From Nigrospora sphaerica (taxonomy: Eukaryota > Ascomycota > Sordariomycetes > Amphisphaeriales > Apiosporaceae), in the NCBI GenBank assembly GCA_018287875.1, contig JAGVVL010000001.1, positions 8,060,001 to 8,124,000 on the forward strand: 64,000 nt of DNA, in the 5' to 3' direction. Each line of letters opens with the position of its first letter. Within the stretch, counting starts at the first letter, position 1. The notes under the pieces were generated by a model. That model was not told the origin of the DNA and ran no database searches. It was given only the letters and a program-made list of their open reading frames with translations. The translations under genes were made by a program, and so were the position numbers. Positions 10,686-22,624 of this stretch are shown here, piece after piece.

Positions 10686-12875
10686 TTACGCGAGGAAACT
10701 GGCACCGACACCTCTGCGATCCCGTTTCAGCGGTGAAAACTTCTTGTCGGCAAAGGCATTCTGCACGGCACCCACACGCTTGTGCTTCAGCTTGGCTCCT
10801 CCCGCGGGCGGTTTGGCAGGCGCATCCTCGGCGTCATCCTCATCGAAAATTGTCTGTGTCTTGGTGGTTCCCAGCACCTTGCGCTTCTTCTTCTTAGGCT
10901 CTTCGCCCTTCACTCCAGGGGCCGACGCTTCCGCCGTCTCCTCTGCCGCTGCCGCGCCCGACTTGACCTTTTGTGTCTTCTGGGTGGCCTGGGGTGCCGG
11001 TTCTTGCGAGTCCTCGGCTTCCTCGGCCACATTTTCCAGCACTGGCTTGCTCTTGGACGCCTTTTTCAGGGCAACCTTGGGCAGAGGGGCGTTCTTCGTG
11101 GCTGAAGGCGCCTCCTTGAGGGCCTTCTTGGGACGGCCGCGGGCCTTGCCGTGAGGCTGGGGCTCCTCCGGTTCCGCCGGTTCCGCCGCAGGCGCAGAGG
11201 CTTCATCTTCTTCAAGAACGGGTACGACGATGGGCGCCGAGGTAAGTGAATCGCCTCCATGCCCAATAAAAGTGTTCTCCAGCTCTTCGTCGTCGGACTC
11301 GGCAGCATTCTCGTTCGCGGTCTTAGCACGGTTGAGGAAAGGTGTGATGGAGAAGGTTGATTTCTCGCCAAGCACACTGGGCTCCGTGGCCTTGGTTTTC
11401 TTCTTGGCGACAATTCGTTTCGGCTTTTCGCCAGCATGCGGCGTGTCGATGCTGATTTGGCTCAGATCGTCGCCAGTGCTCTCGTGCACCCTTCGCTTCT
11501 TGACGACCTGGCGCGCAACCGTCTTCTGTGCTACCTCGTCGGCCACCAAAGGCTTCGTCTTCTGCGCTTTGCGAAGACTTTCTTGGCACTGCTTAAGCTC
11601 GTTCTGCGTCTCTTGCAGTTTGGCCTTCATCTTCTCGAGTTTCTTCTCGTAGGCACTGGAGCGACTCTCGGCTTCGGCCACGGCATCGTCTGCATTCTTG
11701 CGGATCTTTTCCTTCTCTTTCTGTTCGGCCGATAGCTTCTTCTGGATTTCTTCAAGCTGAGCCCGTAGCTCCGCCACGGCTGCGTCGTCACTGGCCTTAC
11801 TGAGTGCCTTTTTGGCCCGCCGTTTCTCCGCCTGCAGCTCCTCTTCTAGCCTCTCCTTGTCCTCCTGCGCCTCTTGCAGCTCCCGTTGGGCGTCCTGCAG
11901 CTTCTTTCGGAGATCCGAGGTGGATTCGCGCGAGGTACCCTGTTCTTGTAGTGCCATCTGGTGTGCCTCCTTCTCCTGGGCGAGCTGATCCTCCAGGCGT
12001 CCGCGCTGAGCCTTTTCGGCAGCCAGCTGCTTCTCGACGTCGCGCAGTTTGCTCCGCAGCTCGTCCTCGGCGCGATCGGTGCTCTCGCGCTTCTTTGAAG
12101 CCCGCATGGTCGCCTCCTTCTCGTTGGCAAGTTCAGCTTCAAGGGTGCTGACTTGGCGCTCAAGGCCCAGCTTCTCGGCTAGGGTCTGCTGCTGGTGGGT
12201 GAGTTGGGACCGGAGATGGTCCAGTTCGGGTTTGAGCACAGCGAGTTCACGCGTCAGCGATAGTTTCTCGGCAATGTGGTTGGTCGAGTCGTAGTAATTG
12301 TTGTTCATCGAGTCGAGTTCGGCCTGTGGGGAGGAGACTTGTCGTCAACAAGTAAACAAACCGACGAGTTGGCTGCTAGCCCCTGCAACCACCCCAGCGT
12401 GGGTCTCGTGGCTTTGGTGCTCCGCAGTGTCAAGGCCCACTTACCTTGAGCTGATCGTACTTGTGCTGGTGTGCCTGGAGCCGCTGCTCTTGCGAGCGAA
12501 CCACTTCGGCTTTGGCCTCCAGGTCAGTGCTGAGCGACTCGCATTGGCGGGACAGCTTCGATGTGACGGAGCTGTTCTGGGCGATTTCGTCCTGCAAGAC
12601 CGTTTTCTCGTTCTGGAGAAGCAGGATGCGCAATTTCAGGCGACGGACGTCCTCGTCCTTGACCAACAGGTCGGCCTGGCTATTGCCTTGCTGGTGTTTC
12701 ATTTCCAGCTCGTGAAGGCGCTCAACACTCTGGGAACGGGCAGATATGTATCAGCGACCCGATTGTGCGCACGCGAGGTTTGCATCATGGATAGGCCTAC
12801 GTTTGTCTCTGCGGCCATGTTGGCTTGGCGGTCGCGCGCCGTGGCGGCGGTTGCTACTTTTGCTGTTCTGCCCAT
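10686..12875 (-). CDS. Long coiled-coil protein with AT-hook and basic C-terminal motif, function unknown
   Basis: Three exons on the minus strand: 12875-12801, 12729-12445 and 12323-10686, giving 665 residues. Residues about 25-390 are almost continuous heptad-rich coiled coil with many Glu, Lys, Leu and Gln residues. The second half is low complexity, rich in Ala, Pro, Glu and Lys, with an AT-hook-like core (ARGRPKKAL, near residue 512) and nuclear-localisation-like KKKKRK. The chain ends in a compact basic motif, KKFSPLKRDRRGVGASFLA. This makeup suggests a nuclear or chromatin/spindle-associated structural protein. That is inference, and I do not recognise a named family. The start could be the ATG at 12875 or the in-frame ATG at 12818 (MAAETNS). 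Both precede the same GTAGGC donor. Confidence 0.82.
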
Positions 12876-13663
12876 TGGCAAGCGCGAGGCCGAGGGGGAA
12901 GGGGGCCGGCAACTGTGGGAAAAAAATAACACTCGCCCGCGGCGGAGGAAGAAATGCAGTGGGGTGCAGAGTGTTGCTGGGTTATATCATACCCTACCGA
13001 TGATTGATATAGGTTCTTTTGCTATAGAACTGGCTTAGCAGCTGTATGCAACCTATGTCTCTGTGTACGGCAGTTGATGGGATATCGCGAGTTCTCTCTG
13101 GGAAAAGAGGGCAAAAGCTCGTGGCGGTGTTGACGGGCTGGCAGGTATCCGTGGTAACAGAACTGGAGCTACCTACTTCTCCCCCTTGGCGTCGCCGAAT
13201 CAAGACTAGTACACCTCTTCCCTTAGTCAGCTTGCCGCCAGTTGTTTAGGGTAGAGCTACGTAATTCCGGCCAAGCGTCCCCTACGAAGTGCAGCTGCAC
13301 GCGTGTGAGGCACCTCCCATGGGACGGACCTCTCTGTACATACTGCCCAGTACGGAGCACTACCTAGCTCTCGCGCAGTGGACAGCACGGGGGGACCCCT
13401 GTACTTGTACTCCATTCCAGACCCCCCCCTCATTGGGCGAGCTCCGGCTTTCCTTCCCCAATTCAATGTACCTGCCTTACATCTCAATTGACCCGAACAG
13501 GCCACCGTGTGTGCACCTTCAGAGCTGCTCCAGAAGCTCCCCATCCCGCCGACACACTGCATCGTAGATATCCAATCCGAGTGCAGAGGCAGCACCATCT
13601 GTCCGAACCCTCCGAACTCGCCGATATTCCCTCAAGCAGACACGCCCAGACGGCTCCTTCACC
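12876..13663. other. Divergent promoter region, coiled-coil gene / OST3
   Basis: Shared upstream DNA of two divergent genes. ORFs here overlap each other in several frames and resemble no known protein. No strong repeat is visible. Confidence 0.6.
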
Positions 13664-14839
13664 ATGCGCTGGCTGCCGCTTCTCCTGTCTTTGGCCCTGC
13701 CTTTTGGGTCGCTCGCCGCCAAGAAGCCGGCGTCGGCAGACAAATTCAATGACTTCCACACCAAGTCCCTGGCCTCGACGCCTTTGAAGCTCGCCGACTC
13801 GTCCTACCGAAAGCTGACGGCCTCTCCCCGCGACTACTCCGTCGCCGTGCTCCTGACGGCCATGGACTCCCGTTTCGGCTGCCGCCTCTGCCAGGAGTTC
13901 CAGCCCGAGTGGGAGATCCTGGCCAAGAGCTGGGTCAAGGGCGACAAGAAGGGCGATTCGCGCTTGATTTTCGGCACGCTGGACTTTGCCGATGGCCGCG
14001 AAACCTTCATGTCGGTATGCACACCCCGTGGCTGTCCCTTGCCCGCCAGAGCCGAACTAACACGCCCGGTAGCTGGGCCTCTCCACGGCGCCTGTTCTGC
14101 TGTACTTCCACCCGACTATCGGCCCTCACGCCGTTCCTTCGGCTGAAGGCCCTCTTCGATACGACTTTACGAGCGGGTAGGTGAAGCCCTGCGAACTTCC
14201 CCGACCTCGTGCTAACACGGTATTGTAGTAGCCAACAGGCTGAGCAGGTTCACGCCTGGCTTTCCCGTCACCTCCCGGACAGACCCCACCCCGCTGTCAA
14301 ACGGCCCATCAACTACGTCGCCTGGGTCGTCGGTGCCGTTTCTGTTCTCGCTGGCGCTGGCGTCTGTTTCAAGGCTTGGCCCTACGTTCTGCCCCTGATC
14401 CAGAGCCGGAACGCCTGGGCGGCCGTGAGCTTGATTGGTATCCTCATGTTCACTAGCGGGCACATGTTCAACCAAATCCGGCGGGTTCCGTACGTGGCTG
14501 GCGATGGAAAGGGCGGCATCAGCTACTTCACCGCCGGTTTCCAGAACCAGCTGGGCATGGAGACTCAGATTATTGCTGCCATATGTAAGTTCGATACTGC
14601 TCGTTTCTGCCCGCTCACAAGCGCCCGGATCCAGGTTCTCGCTGACATAGACAGACGGTGTTCTCTCATTCGCTACCATCTCGCTCATCGTTAAGGCCCC
14701 GAGGGTCAGCGACTTCAAGACCCAGCAGTTGATGATCGTTGCTTGGAGCGCCGTCTTGTTTCTCCTTTACAGCTTCCTCCTCTCCATTTTCCGAATCAAG
14801 AACGGAGGCTACCCCTTTTTCCTGCCCCCTTTCGCTTAA
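13664..14839 (+). CDS. OST3: Oligosaccharyltransferase subunit OST3/OST6 (thioredoxin-fold oxidoreductase)
   Basis: Four exons: 13664-14014, 14073-14176, 14229-14584 and 14655-14839, giving 331 residues. An N-terminal signal peptide (MRWLPLLLSLALPFGSLA) leads into a lumenal thioredoxin-like domain with the redox motif C73-R-L-C76. Four hydrophobic helices follow from about residue 195. FTSGHMFNQIRRVPYV and the glycine-rich loop GGISYFTAGFQNQLGMETQ between helices are typical of OST3/OST6/MagT1. The protein belongs to the ER oligosaccharyltransferase complex. It is thought to hold acceptor proteins through transient mixed disulfides so that nearby sequons are N-glycosylated. The C-terminus (RIKNGGYPFFLPPFA) is complete. 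All introns have GT..AG ends and the joined frame is open. Confidence 0.95.
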
Positions 14840-15802
14840 GCGTAGGGGCGGGAGGTACCCCACGAGCTTGAATAAGAAGCCCCCTCCCCATTTAAGAAAG
14901 CAATTCCGGGAAGCCCATGTCGTCTTCAACCAACTGCTTACCCGTGGTTCCTTTGTGGTTTGATATGATCACCCAAGCACTACACCAATTAGGTACTTAA
15001 GGTACCTAAGGCTACCATGCCCGTCATGCAGCCAACAAGCTATGGTCAATTTCCAGATTGATGGCGGCACAATCAGTGTAATCCACTACGAAAGATTTAT
15101 GAATTAAAACGTCCACTTGCTCTGTATTCCCTTTGTGGAAGAGCATTCTACTGTCGTATTCAGCAGCAGCGAGCCCTGCTGACCGCCAATCATGGACTTG
15201 TGTCTCCTCGACCATCATTTCCCTTCTATCTGGTGCTCGTCCACATGACCTTCAATTCTGTTCATGGGGGACGAGCTATGCAGGCCAACTACGTACGTAA
15301 ACATGGGTTAAAAGGAGGGGCCCTTAATTTATTCACCATCCGTCCGCCGTCGCTTGATCGGTATTCGGAAGCAATGGCAGCCTAGACCGGACCGTTAGCT
15401 GATTATTCCGCAGCTCCGTCTTTGCCGCCGGGTTTATTCGCACAGATGTCGCTCATGCCAACCCGCCAAATAACCCAGTGCTCGCAGTCATAGTTGTTGG
15501 AGGATAAATGAAACCAATATCACTAATGGTAACGTCGAGCCTGCACTTCACATAGCAAGAATCTCGCTATTCATCTTGTACTCGCCACAAATTCGTTTCG
15601 AAGTCAGGGATGACCTCTACGGTCCCCAAAGGCCAATGCCGTGTTTCCAATCAAGGCGCAGCTCGTATAATGCCCACTGCACACTACGGCAGGGGGACCC
15701 TGATATTCCCGTCCATTATATGCCAAGGCTCACGCCTACCAGTCTCGAGAGGCCAGCTTTAACCGGGCCCCTTGATTCGTGGGCATGTGCCGCGTGTGCT
15801 AC

Positions 15803-15809
15803 GGCTAAA
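15803..15809 (+). promoter_or_regulatory. Possible XYR1/XlnR site GGCTAAA
   Basis: GGCTAAA matches the core bound by the xylanase/cellulase activator XYR1/XlnR (GGCTAA or GGCTAAA). A second core lies in the opposite orientation at 16087-16092 (TTAGCC). They are about 940 and 655 bp upstream of the cellulase start. A six-base core occurs often by chance, so this is only suggestive. Confidence 0.3.
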
Positions 15810-16644
15810 TCGAGCAGTTCAACTTGCGCCACCCTCTGGCTGGGGTAGAGTTGCGCTTGTCAAGCTTTACCCAGCCGCTACCATCACTGCCGATCCTGCC
15901 CGTTCGCGCAGTCGGTTCGGAGATTTTTTTCATCGCGGTTCGGGAGTTGGCGCGTCGCGAAGCTTGTCCGCGAGCTTGGTCCAAGTGCTTGCCTCGTGAA
16001 TTGTCCCAAAGCGGCGACGATGACCCCGTCCCCTCAACTCCTACGGCTCATCCATGTATTATAGATGACACTCGAGATGACATTCGTTAGCCGTAACCCT
16101 TCCCGACACGGACGGGGGGTCCTTGACCTATATTACGTACCAGCCTCGACTGGAAGCAGTCGAGGAGGTCAGCATGATGAGCGATACAACTCTGCCGACG
16201 CAAATGCTACCCAGGGACTCTGGGTTGGTCATGGAGGCTGCCGGCCCGGACCAGTAAGAGCTTGAGTCTATATACACCACCGCAGGCAAACCCCATGGGG
16301 ATATTAAAACAGGTCACTAGATCATCGCGGCGGCGGCTTCCCCACGTCACAGCAATATTCCCAACGGCTGAGGACCCCGAGGGTAAAGTACCAATACCAC
16401 TCGCCGTGCAACGCCACGGGAACAAACAGCACAATAACTTATTTCCGACCCACGAGTATCCCTTGGGGGTGGACGATGCCACGGCGGATCCAGAGGCGCG
16501 AGACTGCCTGTTTTGGATAAATGCGCTGTGACGATCTCGCGACGGGCGGGCCTAGTTCCTAATTGTCGTTCTCGCGGGCTTCGAGGAGGTCTAGACGACG
16601 GCGGAGAGGGGAGATCCCCCGGGACGACGGGTCATGGCCATGTC

Positions 16645-16650
16645 TATAAA
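16645..16650 (+). promoter_or_regulatory. TATA box of the GH6 gene
   Basis: TATAAA within tgtctataaagaaac lies 95 bases upstream of the ATG. This is a usual position for a strongly induced, secreted-enzyme gene in filamentous fungi. Confidence 0.55.
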
Positions 16651-16744
16651 GAAACTGGGAGCTCGCACCTCCGAGAGACGATAGGAGCTTGTTGTCCCCA
16701 AGAGACTCTTCCATTACCATCCGGCCCCCCATTTCGCCACCAGG

Positions 16745-18134
16745 ATGAAGCTCACCACTGCCACTGTCCTTGCCGCCTTGGCTGCCGGCGCGTTGGCCGC
16801 TCCTCGCAAGCGGGCCGCGTGCAGTTCGGCGGTGAAGCTGGACGCCAAGAACAACGTCTGGAAGAACTACAAGCTCCACGCCAACACGTTCTACCGCGAT
16901 GAGGTCAACAAGGCCGCCGAGGCCATCAGCGACTCCTCCCTCAAGGCCTCGGCCCTGAAGGTGGCCGACGTCGGCAGCTTCCTCTGGATGTAAGTCGAGC
17001 CCCGGGGCGCGACAGGCCGGCCGGCCGGGTGGACTAACACGGGCCCTGCAGCGACACCATCGCGAACATCGCCAAGATGGAGCCCGCCATCGCCGACACG
17101 CCGTGCTCCGACATCTTGGGCCTCGTCATTTACGACCTGCCGGGGCGCGACTGCGCCGCTAAGGCTTCCAACGGCGAGCTCAAGTACAATGAGATCAGCC
17201 GGTACAAGTCGGAATACATCGACCGTGAGTGCACGGCGTGCGGGCCTCGTGGCCTCGTCCTCTGCTAATTCGGACGCCTCCCACAGCCATCGCCAAGATC
17301 CTGAAGGCCAACCCCAACACGGCCTTTGCGCTCCTGATCGAGCCCGACTCGCTGCCCAACATGGTGACCAACTCCGACCTGACGGCGTGCCAGCAGAGCA
17401 AGAGCGGCTACGAGGAGGGCGTCGCCTACGCCCTCAAGAGCCTCAACCTGCCCAACGTTGTCATGTACATCGACGCCGGCCATGGGGGCTGGCTGGGCTG
17501 GGACGCGAACCTGAAGCCCGGCGCCGAGGAGCTCGCCAAGGTCTACAAGAACGCCGGCTCGCCCAGCCAGGTCCGGGGCTTCGCCACCAACATTGCCGGC
17601 TGGAACTCCTGGTAGGTTCTCTTCCTCCGTTGCATGCCGCGCTCTCCCCCCAGCGCCCTCGGGTGCTCATGCTGCGGAACGTATGTAACTGACCCCTCCC
17701 CCACCGCCACCAGGGACGCGTCACCCGGCGAGTTCGCGGGCGCGCCGGACGCCAAGTACAACAGCTGCCAGAACGAGAAGATCTACGTGCAAAAGTTCGG
17801 GGCGGCGCTCCGGACGGCGGGCATGCCCAACCACGCCATCGTCGACACGGGCCGCAACGCCGTGCAGGGCCTGCGGGCCGAGTGGGGCGACTGGTGCAAC
17901 GTCGACGGCGCCGGCTTCGGCCTCCGCCCGACGGCCGACACCGGCGAGGCCCTTGCCGACGCCTTCATCTGGGGCAAGCCCGGCGGCGAGTCCGATGGCA
18001 CCTCCGACTCGAGCGCCACCCGCTACGACAGCTTCTGCGGCAAGGCCGACGCCTATCAGCCCTCGCCCGAGGCCGGCGCTTGGAACCAGCCCTACTTCGA
18101 GATGCTCCTCCAAAATGCCAAGCCCGCCTTCTAG
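16745..18134 (+). CDS. cel6: Secreted glycoside hydrolase family 6 cellulase (cellobiohydrolase II-like, no CBM)
   Basis: Four exons: 16745-16989, 17052-17224, 17287-17611 and 17714-18134, giving 387 residues. The signal peptide ends near ALAA, followed by a basic PRKR site likely used by a Kex2-type protease. The catalytic domain then starts at once, without the usual CBM1 and linker. By alignment from memory with Trichoderma Cel6A, the key acids are D115 (GRDC, like D175), D160 (IEPDS, like catalytic acid D221) and D342 (SDGTSD, like D401). The two disulfide pairs correspond to C116/C174 and C309/C356. The unpaired Cys next to the D401 equivalent is Ser341 here. The loops that cover the active-site tunnel look nearly full length, which favours a processive cellobiohydrolase over an endoglucanase. 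This last point is inference. Confidence 0.96.
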
Positions 18135-18849
18135 ACGGTCGGCCCCCGCACCTCGTTCGCCCGTCCCCGTGTCCGTGGCAGTGCGGCACGGAGACCGGGA
18201 GGGCAGGGAACGCCTGTGTTTGATTGGACGTGGCACCTCTGTTGGGTTTGCTGCCGATGTTGAGGCCCAGTAGTGACACGCTCCGTTATACATAGAAAGG
18301 GGCCATGCCCCAACCTCCCCTACACTCGCTTGACGCTGGAAACAGCAGTTGGGAGGTACATAGCTTCTTGCAGTATCTGAATTCTCTTGTCCACACTCGA
18401 AAACCGGTAAGCCGACGGCGGCTATGTCCAGGTGGTCTCCTATGCACCTAATTAAGTGTATCGGTCACGGTGCACAGAAGATGCCGACTGTTCAGTATCA
18501 GCAAGTATTAGCAACCCATATTGAGCCACCTTGGTGGATTGGGATACCGAGTCTAGGCTAACACCCGGACGTACTCAGCGAGCCGACCGGACGTAGGGTT
18601 CTAGAGGTAAGTAAAAGTTCAGTCCCAACCCTTGGATGGCAGCCTACCCTTAGGGCGTAGAATAGACAACACCAGTGGCGCTTGACCGTACGCACCGAAC
18701 CCAATATCAACCGCCTCCCCCAACGCCTGCATCGAGAAGCAGTGCAAGCATGCTTACTCGTATGCGTCCAGCACGAAACAAATATTGTAGCCGTTTCCCC
18801 GAGGATCCGCACCTGCGAGATCTCTCGAGGGTGGTATCCTGATAGACGC
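18135..18849. other. Convergent intergenic region, GH6 / membrane protein
   Basis: Facing 3' flanks of two genes. There is no further ORF with a recognisable product. The sequence is moderately AT-rich, with no strong repeat. Confidence 0.6.
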
Positions 18850-19781
18850 TTAGTAGTCACTGACGCCGTCGCCGACATACTCGTAATCCTCTTCCGGGGG
18901 GAGCATATAAGCCGACGCGGCGAAGGTAACAGCCAGGAGGACCGAAACAGAGGCGCTGACGGTGCACAAGATCCACGAGTAACCAAGACTCCAGCCGTCG
19001 GTGTTGAACAGCGTGTCATTGTTAAAGAGGTAAGCCTGAAGGTGTTATGGTAAGCAGTAATTCGTATGGAACAGGTGCCGGCGCGCAGCGACCGAGGGGC
19101 TTCTACTCACCACGATACCCATGCCAGCAAACTCGATGGCGGCGTCGGCCAGTAGCAGACCGGAAATGACCCTCCAGCCTTCTTCACGCTTGTATTTCCC
19201 GCCAAGCATGACGACCAGGAATGAGATGGCTGTGGCGAGCTCCACGATGGTCGCAAAGGACATCAAGAAGCCACTGCTCCTCCACATGGAGCAAAAGAAT
19301 TGATCATTCCGGCAATCGTCTTCGTCGGGGAAGGGGCGGCAATTTGTTGTGTCCGAGGACGCCAGCTGACTACAGGACTGGTGAAGACCCATGTGATGGC
19401 TGAAAGTCCCGTTGGTGTTTTCGGCCCTGATGGTGTAGGTGACCCAGTTGGTCGTCAGTATCGACGTGAGGGTCATAATGGTGGCTGCGGCACGGCTTGT
19501 TAGCGGGAGGGGGGAACCTAGCACGCCGGCATTGGGAGGGCGCCGGCGGCGGCGAGGGCAGGGCGGATCGGCATCATCTCGAACAAAAAAGAACAGCAGG
19601 CGAAGTTACGAGAACGCATGCACGGAATTGTAGCGACTTCGCCCCGGGCAGCTAGGGAAGCGTGGATGGCGGCGGTAGTCGTCGTGATGATGGCCCCAAC
19701 CGGTCAGGGCAGGGAATGGTGCGATGACGTACCTGCGACAAAAACGCCCAGCGCCACGCTGTAGACGACTAGGCGCGTCAT
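18850..19781 (-). CDS. Four-helix membrane protein (SUR7/claudin-like topology), unknown function
   Basis: Three exons on the minus strand: 19781-19733, 19484-19111 and 19035-18850, giving 202 residues. Predicted helices fall at about 4-26, 88-110, 119-141 and 160-183. Between helices 1 and 2 is a polar loop with several Cys residues (HQSC, TNCRPF, DDCRNDQFFC) and an N-glycosylation-type NGT. The C-terminus is short and acidic (PPEEDYEYVGDGVSDY). One long extracellular loop after helix 1 is the topology of SUR7/PalI and claudin-type proteins. The resemblance is in shape, not in a motif I can name, so the function stays open. Joined exons give an uninterrupted frame. Donors are GTACGT and GTGAGT. 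Confidence 0.85.
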
Positions 19782-22624
19782 GATGGAGTAAATCGAGGCC
19801 GCCGGCACAGATATCTTGTAATATCTCCGGATCTAGTCCTCGCTCGCGGAGTTTTTGTGTATTTACAGGTAGTTGAATTGGTTGGTGTAGGGAAGAAGGC
19901 GAACAAAATAGAGGGCAGGTTGCGCATCACAGGTCAAGAGGTAGGTAAAATATCTACCTACATCATGCAAAGTTGGATAGTTGTAGGTAGGCCTTGCTCT
20001 ATTGGAGTGTAGCAGGTGGGCAGTAGCGCCGTGCCAATCATGTGGCAGGTGGGGTGCGACTCTGTTCACCTGCACACCAGCTGACAACCTTCCAATACCA
20101 CACCACCCAACCCCAGATTTACTTAGATAGACCCCGCCATCCACCGCAACCTCATGAGAGGGGGGGAAGGGAATCAAGCGGCGCCTAGGGTTTGCATTCG
20201 CAGAAACGCCTGCAGCAACAAAGGGCAGGGCGACGGGCGCCGGCACTTCACATCCAGTTGAGTCGAGGAAAAGCGAGATTGGCGGTCTGTCTACCTGCAT
20301 CTACATCGACGGCATGATGAAGTAGGCAGGTACGCTACCAGGTTGCCCAGGTTGCCCAGCTTGTCCATCCGATGCTCGATCCCATGCCGCGCTCTTGGAT
20401 GCATGCGACGTCGTATCCCCAACAATGCGCGCGCGCGTGTGTGTGTGCGTGTGTGTGTGTACTGCCGCCCGCCGCCAGCCATGTCGGCGTCTGGCAAAAC
20501 GGATAACGACCTGCCCACCGTCGGCTCTCGTGCAATTGCGATAATCGAGACCTGCCGGCTCGCGGAGTTGCTCGGACTTGTCAGACGGAGATGGTACGGG
20601 GAACACCCTTCTTCCTCTTTGCGCCGCATAGCGTCACTCGATCACGGGGAAACACCAAACTCATGCATGCGACATTTCAGTTCTTGCAAGTATGGTTCCA
20701 AGGCGGCATCCGGCCCTGCCGATCTACCTTGGTTGTTTGTTCGCCTGCGGTTAGAGAACGAAGTCGGCATCGCGGCCAATGCTACTATCTGTTAGCCCTT
20801 CCCGAATAGGCACCAACACTGACCTTGTCCAATCGCGGCGACGATACCAATCGGCCGTCATGATAAGAGCGGCTTCAGCAATTGCAGGACGGGGTCGTGC
20901 CTCACACGCATACAGATCCTACGCACACACACACGCGCCCGGGTGGAGAAGTTGCATAAAATATTTCCCAGTTGCCCGTCGAAGGAGATGTAGCAAGCCA
21001 GAAGAGGTAGGTAGGTAAGTCGTGGTGGCTCCAGCTACCAGCAGAAGTGACTAATAACCCGCATAATTGACTTTCAAATTGCACATCGCCTGTTTTGCTC
21101 GTCCGCGGAGAACCGGGGTGGCTGGCCGTTTGTACTCGTACACGATACCGTCGAACAAGTTTCTTTTAAGCCCTACAGCAAATCACCAGAAGGACAAGTG
21201 ACTCTTCGGCCCACTGGGGATCTTTCCGAGCCGAACTGTAGATTGTTCTGGGCGCAAGAGCGGACATCGGGACCCTGCGCATTAACCATTGGCATATGAA
21301 AATATGGAAACGCCAATGGATATCCCTCCATCACGACGAAGGGTTAAAGAGCAGCACCTCGGCCATCCCTCACCCCTTCCTTACGTTTCACTTCACGTGA
21401 AAAGAGAGGGAGCATTTGCCAACGACGGATTCATGACTCACCGCCCATGGCGACCCGATGGAAAAGGCGTCCGCCTCTGCCTAGTTATGTAAGCGGAATC
21501 AAGCGCGCCAGACAAGCCCGGCAGGTATTTCCAGTGCTCGGAAAACGGCGCGTTGTGCGGGCCCGCTAGATACGACTTGCACTCGCGATCCGGCTTGCAT
21601 GGCATAGGGCCCATTCGCCCAGCATTTCGCATACCACTACCAGAAGAAATCTCCGCTTGCGTTGGCGAAACCCCCCCACATACCGGCCACCCCCCAGTCG
21701 GCGCCCTGTCGTCGGTCCAGGGTCCTTCCGCCCGTCAGACCAGACCAGACATCGATACAGAAGTAGCCAGTCGAAAGTCGATGCGGAAGAAGCCATGAGC
21801 ACGCAAGATCGCGGTCGGAGTGCATCAAGGGCAGACCCTAGACCAATCAGCCCAACCAGGGGCCGTCGGTCAGCCATGGCAAGCCGCAGCACTCATGAAT
21901 CATCATGGCCGATCCACGCATTCACGGACTATACCAAGTCCGACTGGGATTGCCTCGATGCTCCTCCAATGCTGATCGGGACCTGGCCGCATTCGAAGTA
22001 CACCATGCTCTGGATGGGCACCCGTCTGGTATACCACCCATAAGCCCCATATGTTACTAGGCGCGGCCGGTACTGCATCTAGGCCGAGCGCCGCTCCGAG
22101 ATCTCTACAAAGGCGTCCTGCTCCTCCAACCGTCCTCTCCCCTCCCTCCCCGGTCTAGCCGTCTTGCCGTCTTCCTCGCACTCCTTTTCTCTTTGCTCCC
22201 GGCCAGGTACGCACCCGCTCGCAAAATTTGAATTCTCCAAGGACGGAGCTGGAAAATACCACCTGCGTCTTCTGATATCCATACCTACCACTGCTGCGGC
22301 CTCCACCGCGTCCACCCCCAGCTACCCGTTGATCTTCCCAGACGCTTGCCTAGCTAGGCACGCAGACATTCGGCTACGGGCTCGGAGTCAACGGCAGTGC
22401 CGTTTGGCGCGTTTTGCTTCCAAGCTACTTTTCGGGCTCTTCCATAATGGGCAATTGAAGTCAAACGCGGGTGTCGGAAAGACTGGGCAATCCGCAGAAA
22501 AAACTCGAGGCATATCTCGAAGCCCGGGCTGTGACTGGGATAAGATAGGCCCGGTGCCAGCGCTCCTCGGGAACACCTGAACAGCCAGCACAAGCCGAGT
22601 GGAAAGAAAGGAAGCAAGAATATC
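19782..22624. other. Large divergent intergenic region
   Basis: 2.8 kb between the four-helix membrane protein and the SIS isomerase, with no supportable gene. It contains GTAGGTA..TACCTAC inverted copies at 19941-19961, two 9-bp units (gttgcccag) near 20342, a GC/GT dinucleotide tract at 20430-20460 and a CT-rich leader around 22110-22200. Confidence 0.6.
20430..20460. repeat. Alternating (GC)n(GT)n microsatellite
   Basis: A short run of gcgcgcgc followed by gtgtgtgt units with single-base interruptions. It is intergenic. Confidence 0.85.

Larger units (their letters stand above)
14840..16744. other. Intergenic region upstream of the GH6 cellulase
   Basis: A 1.9-kb region with no supportable gene. 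It holds the 3' flank of OST3, a TAGGTACTTAAGGTACCTAAGG-type stretch near 14990-15012, an 8-bp hairpin (cctcgact / agtcgagg, 16144-16165) and the presumed cellulase promoter. Confidence 0.6.
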
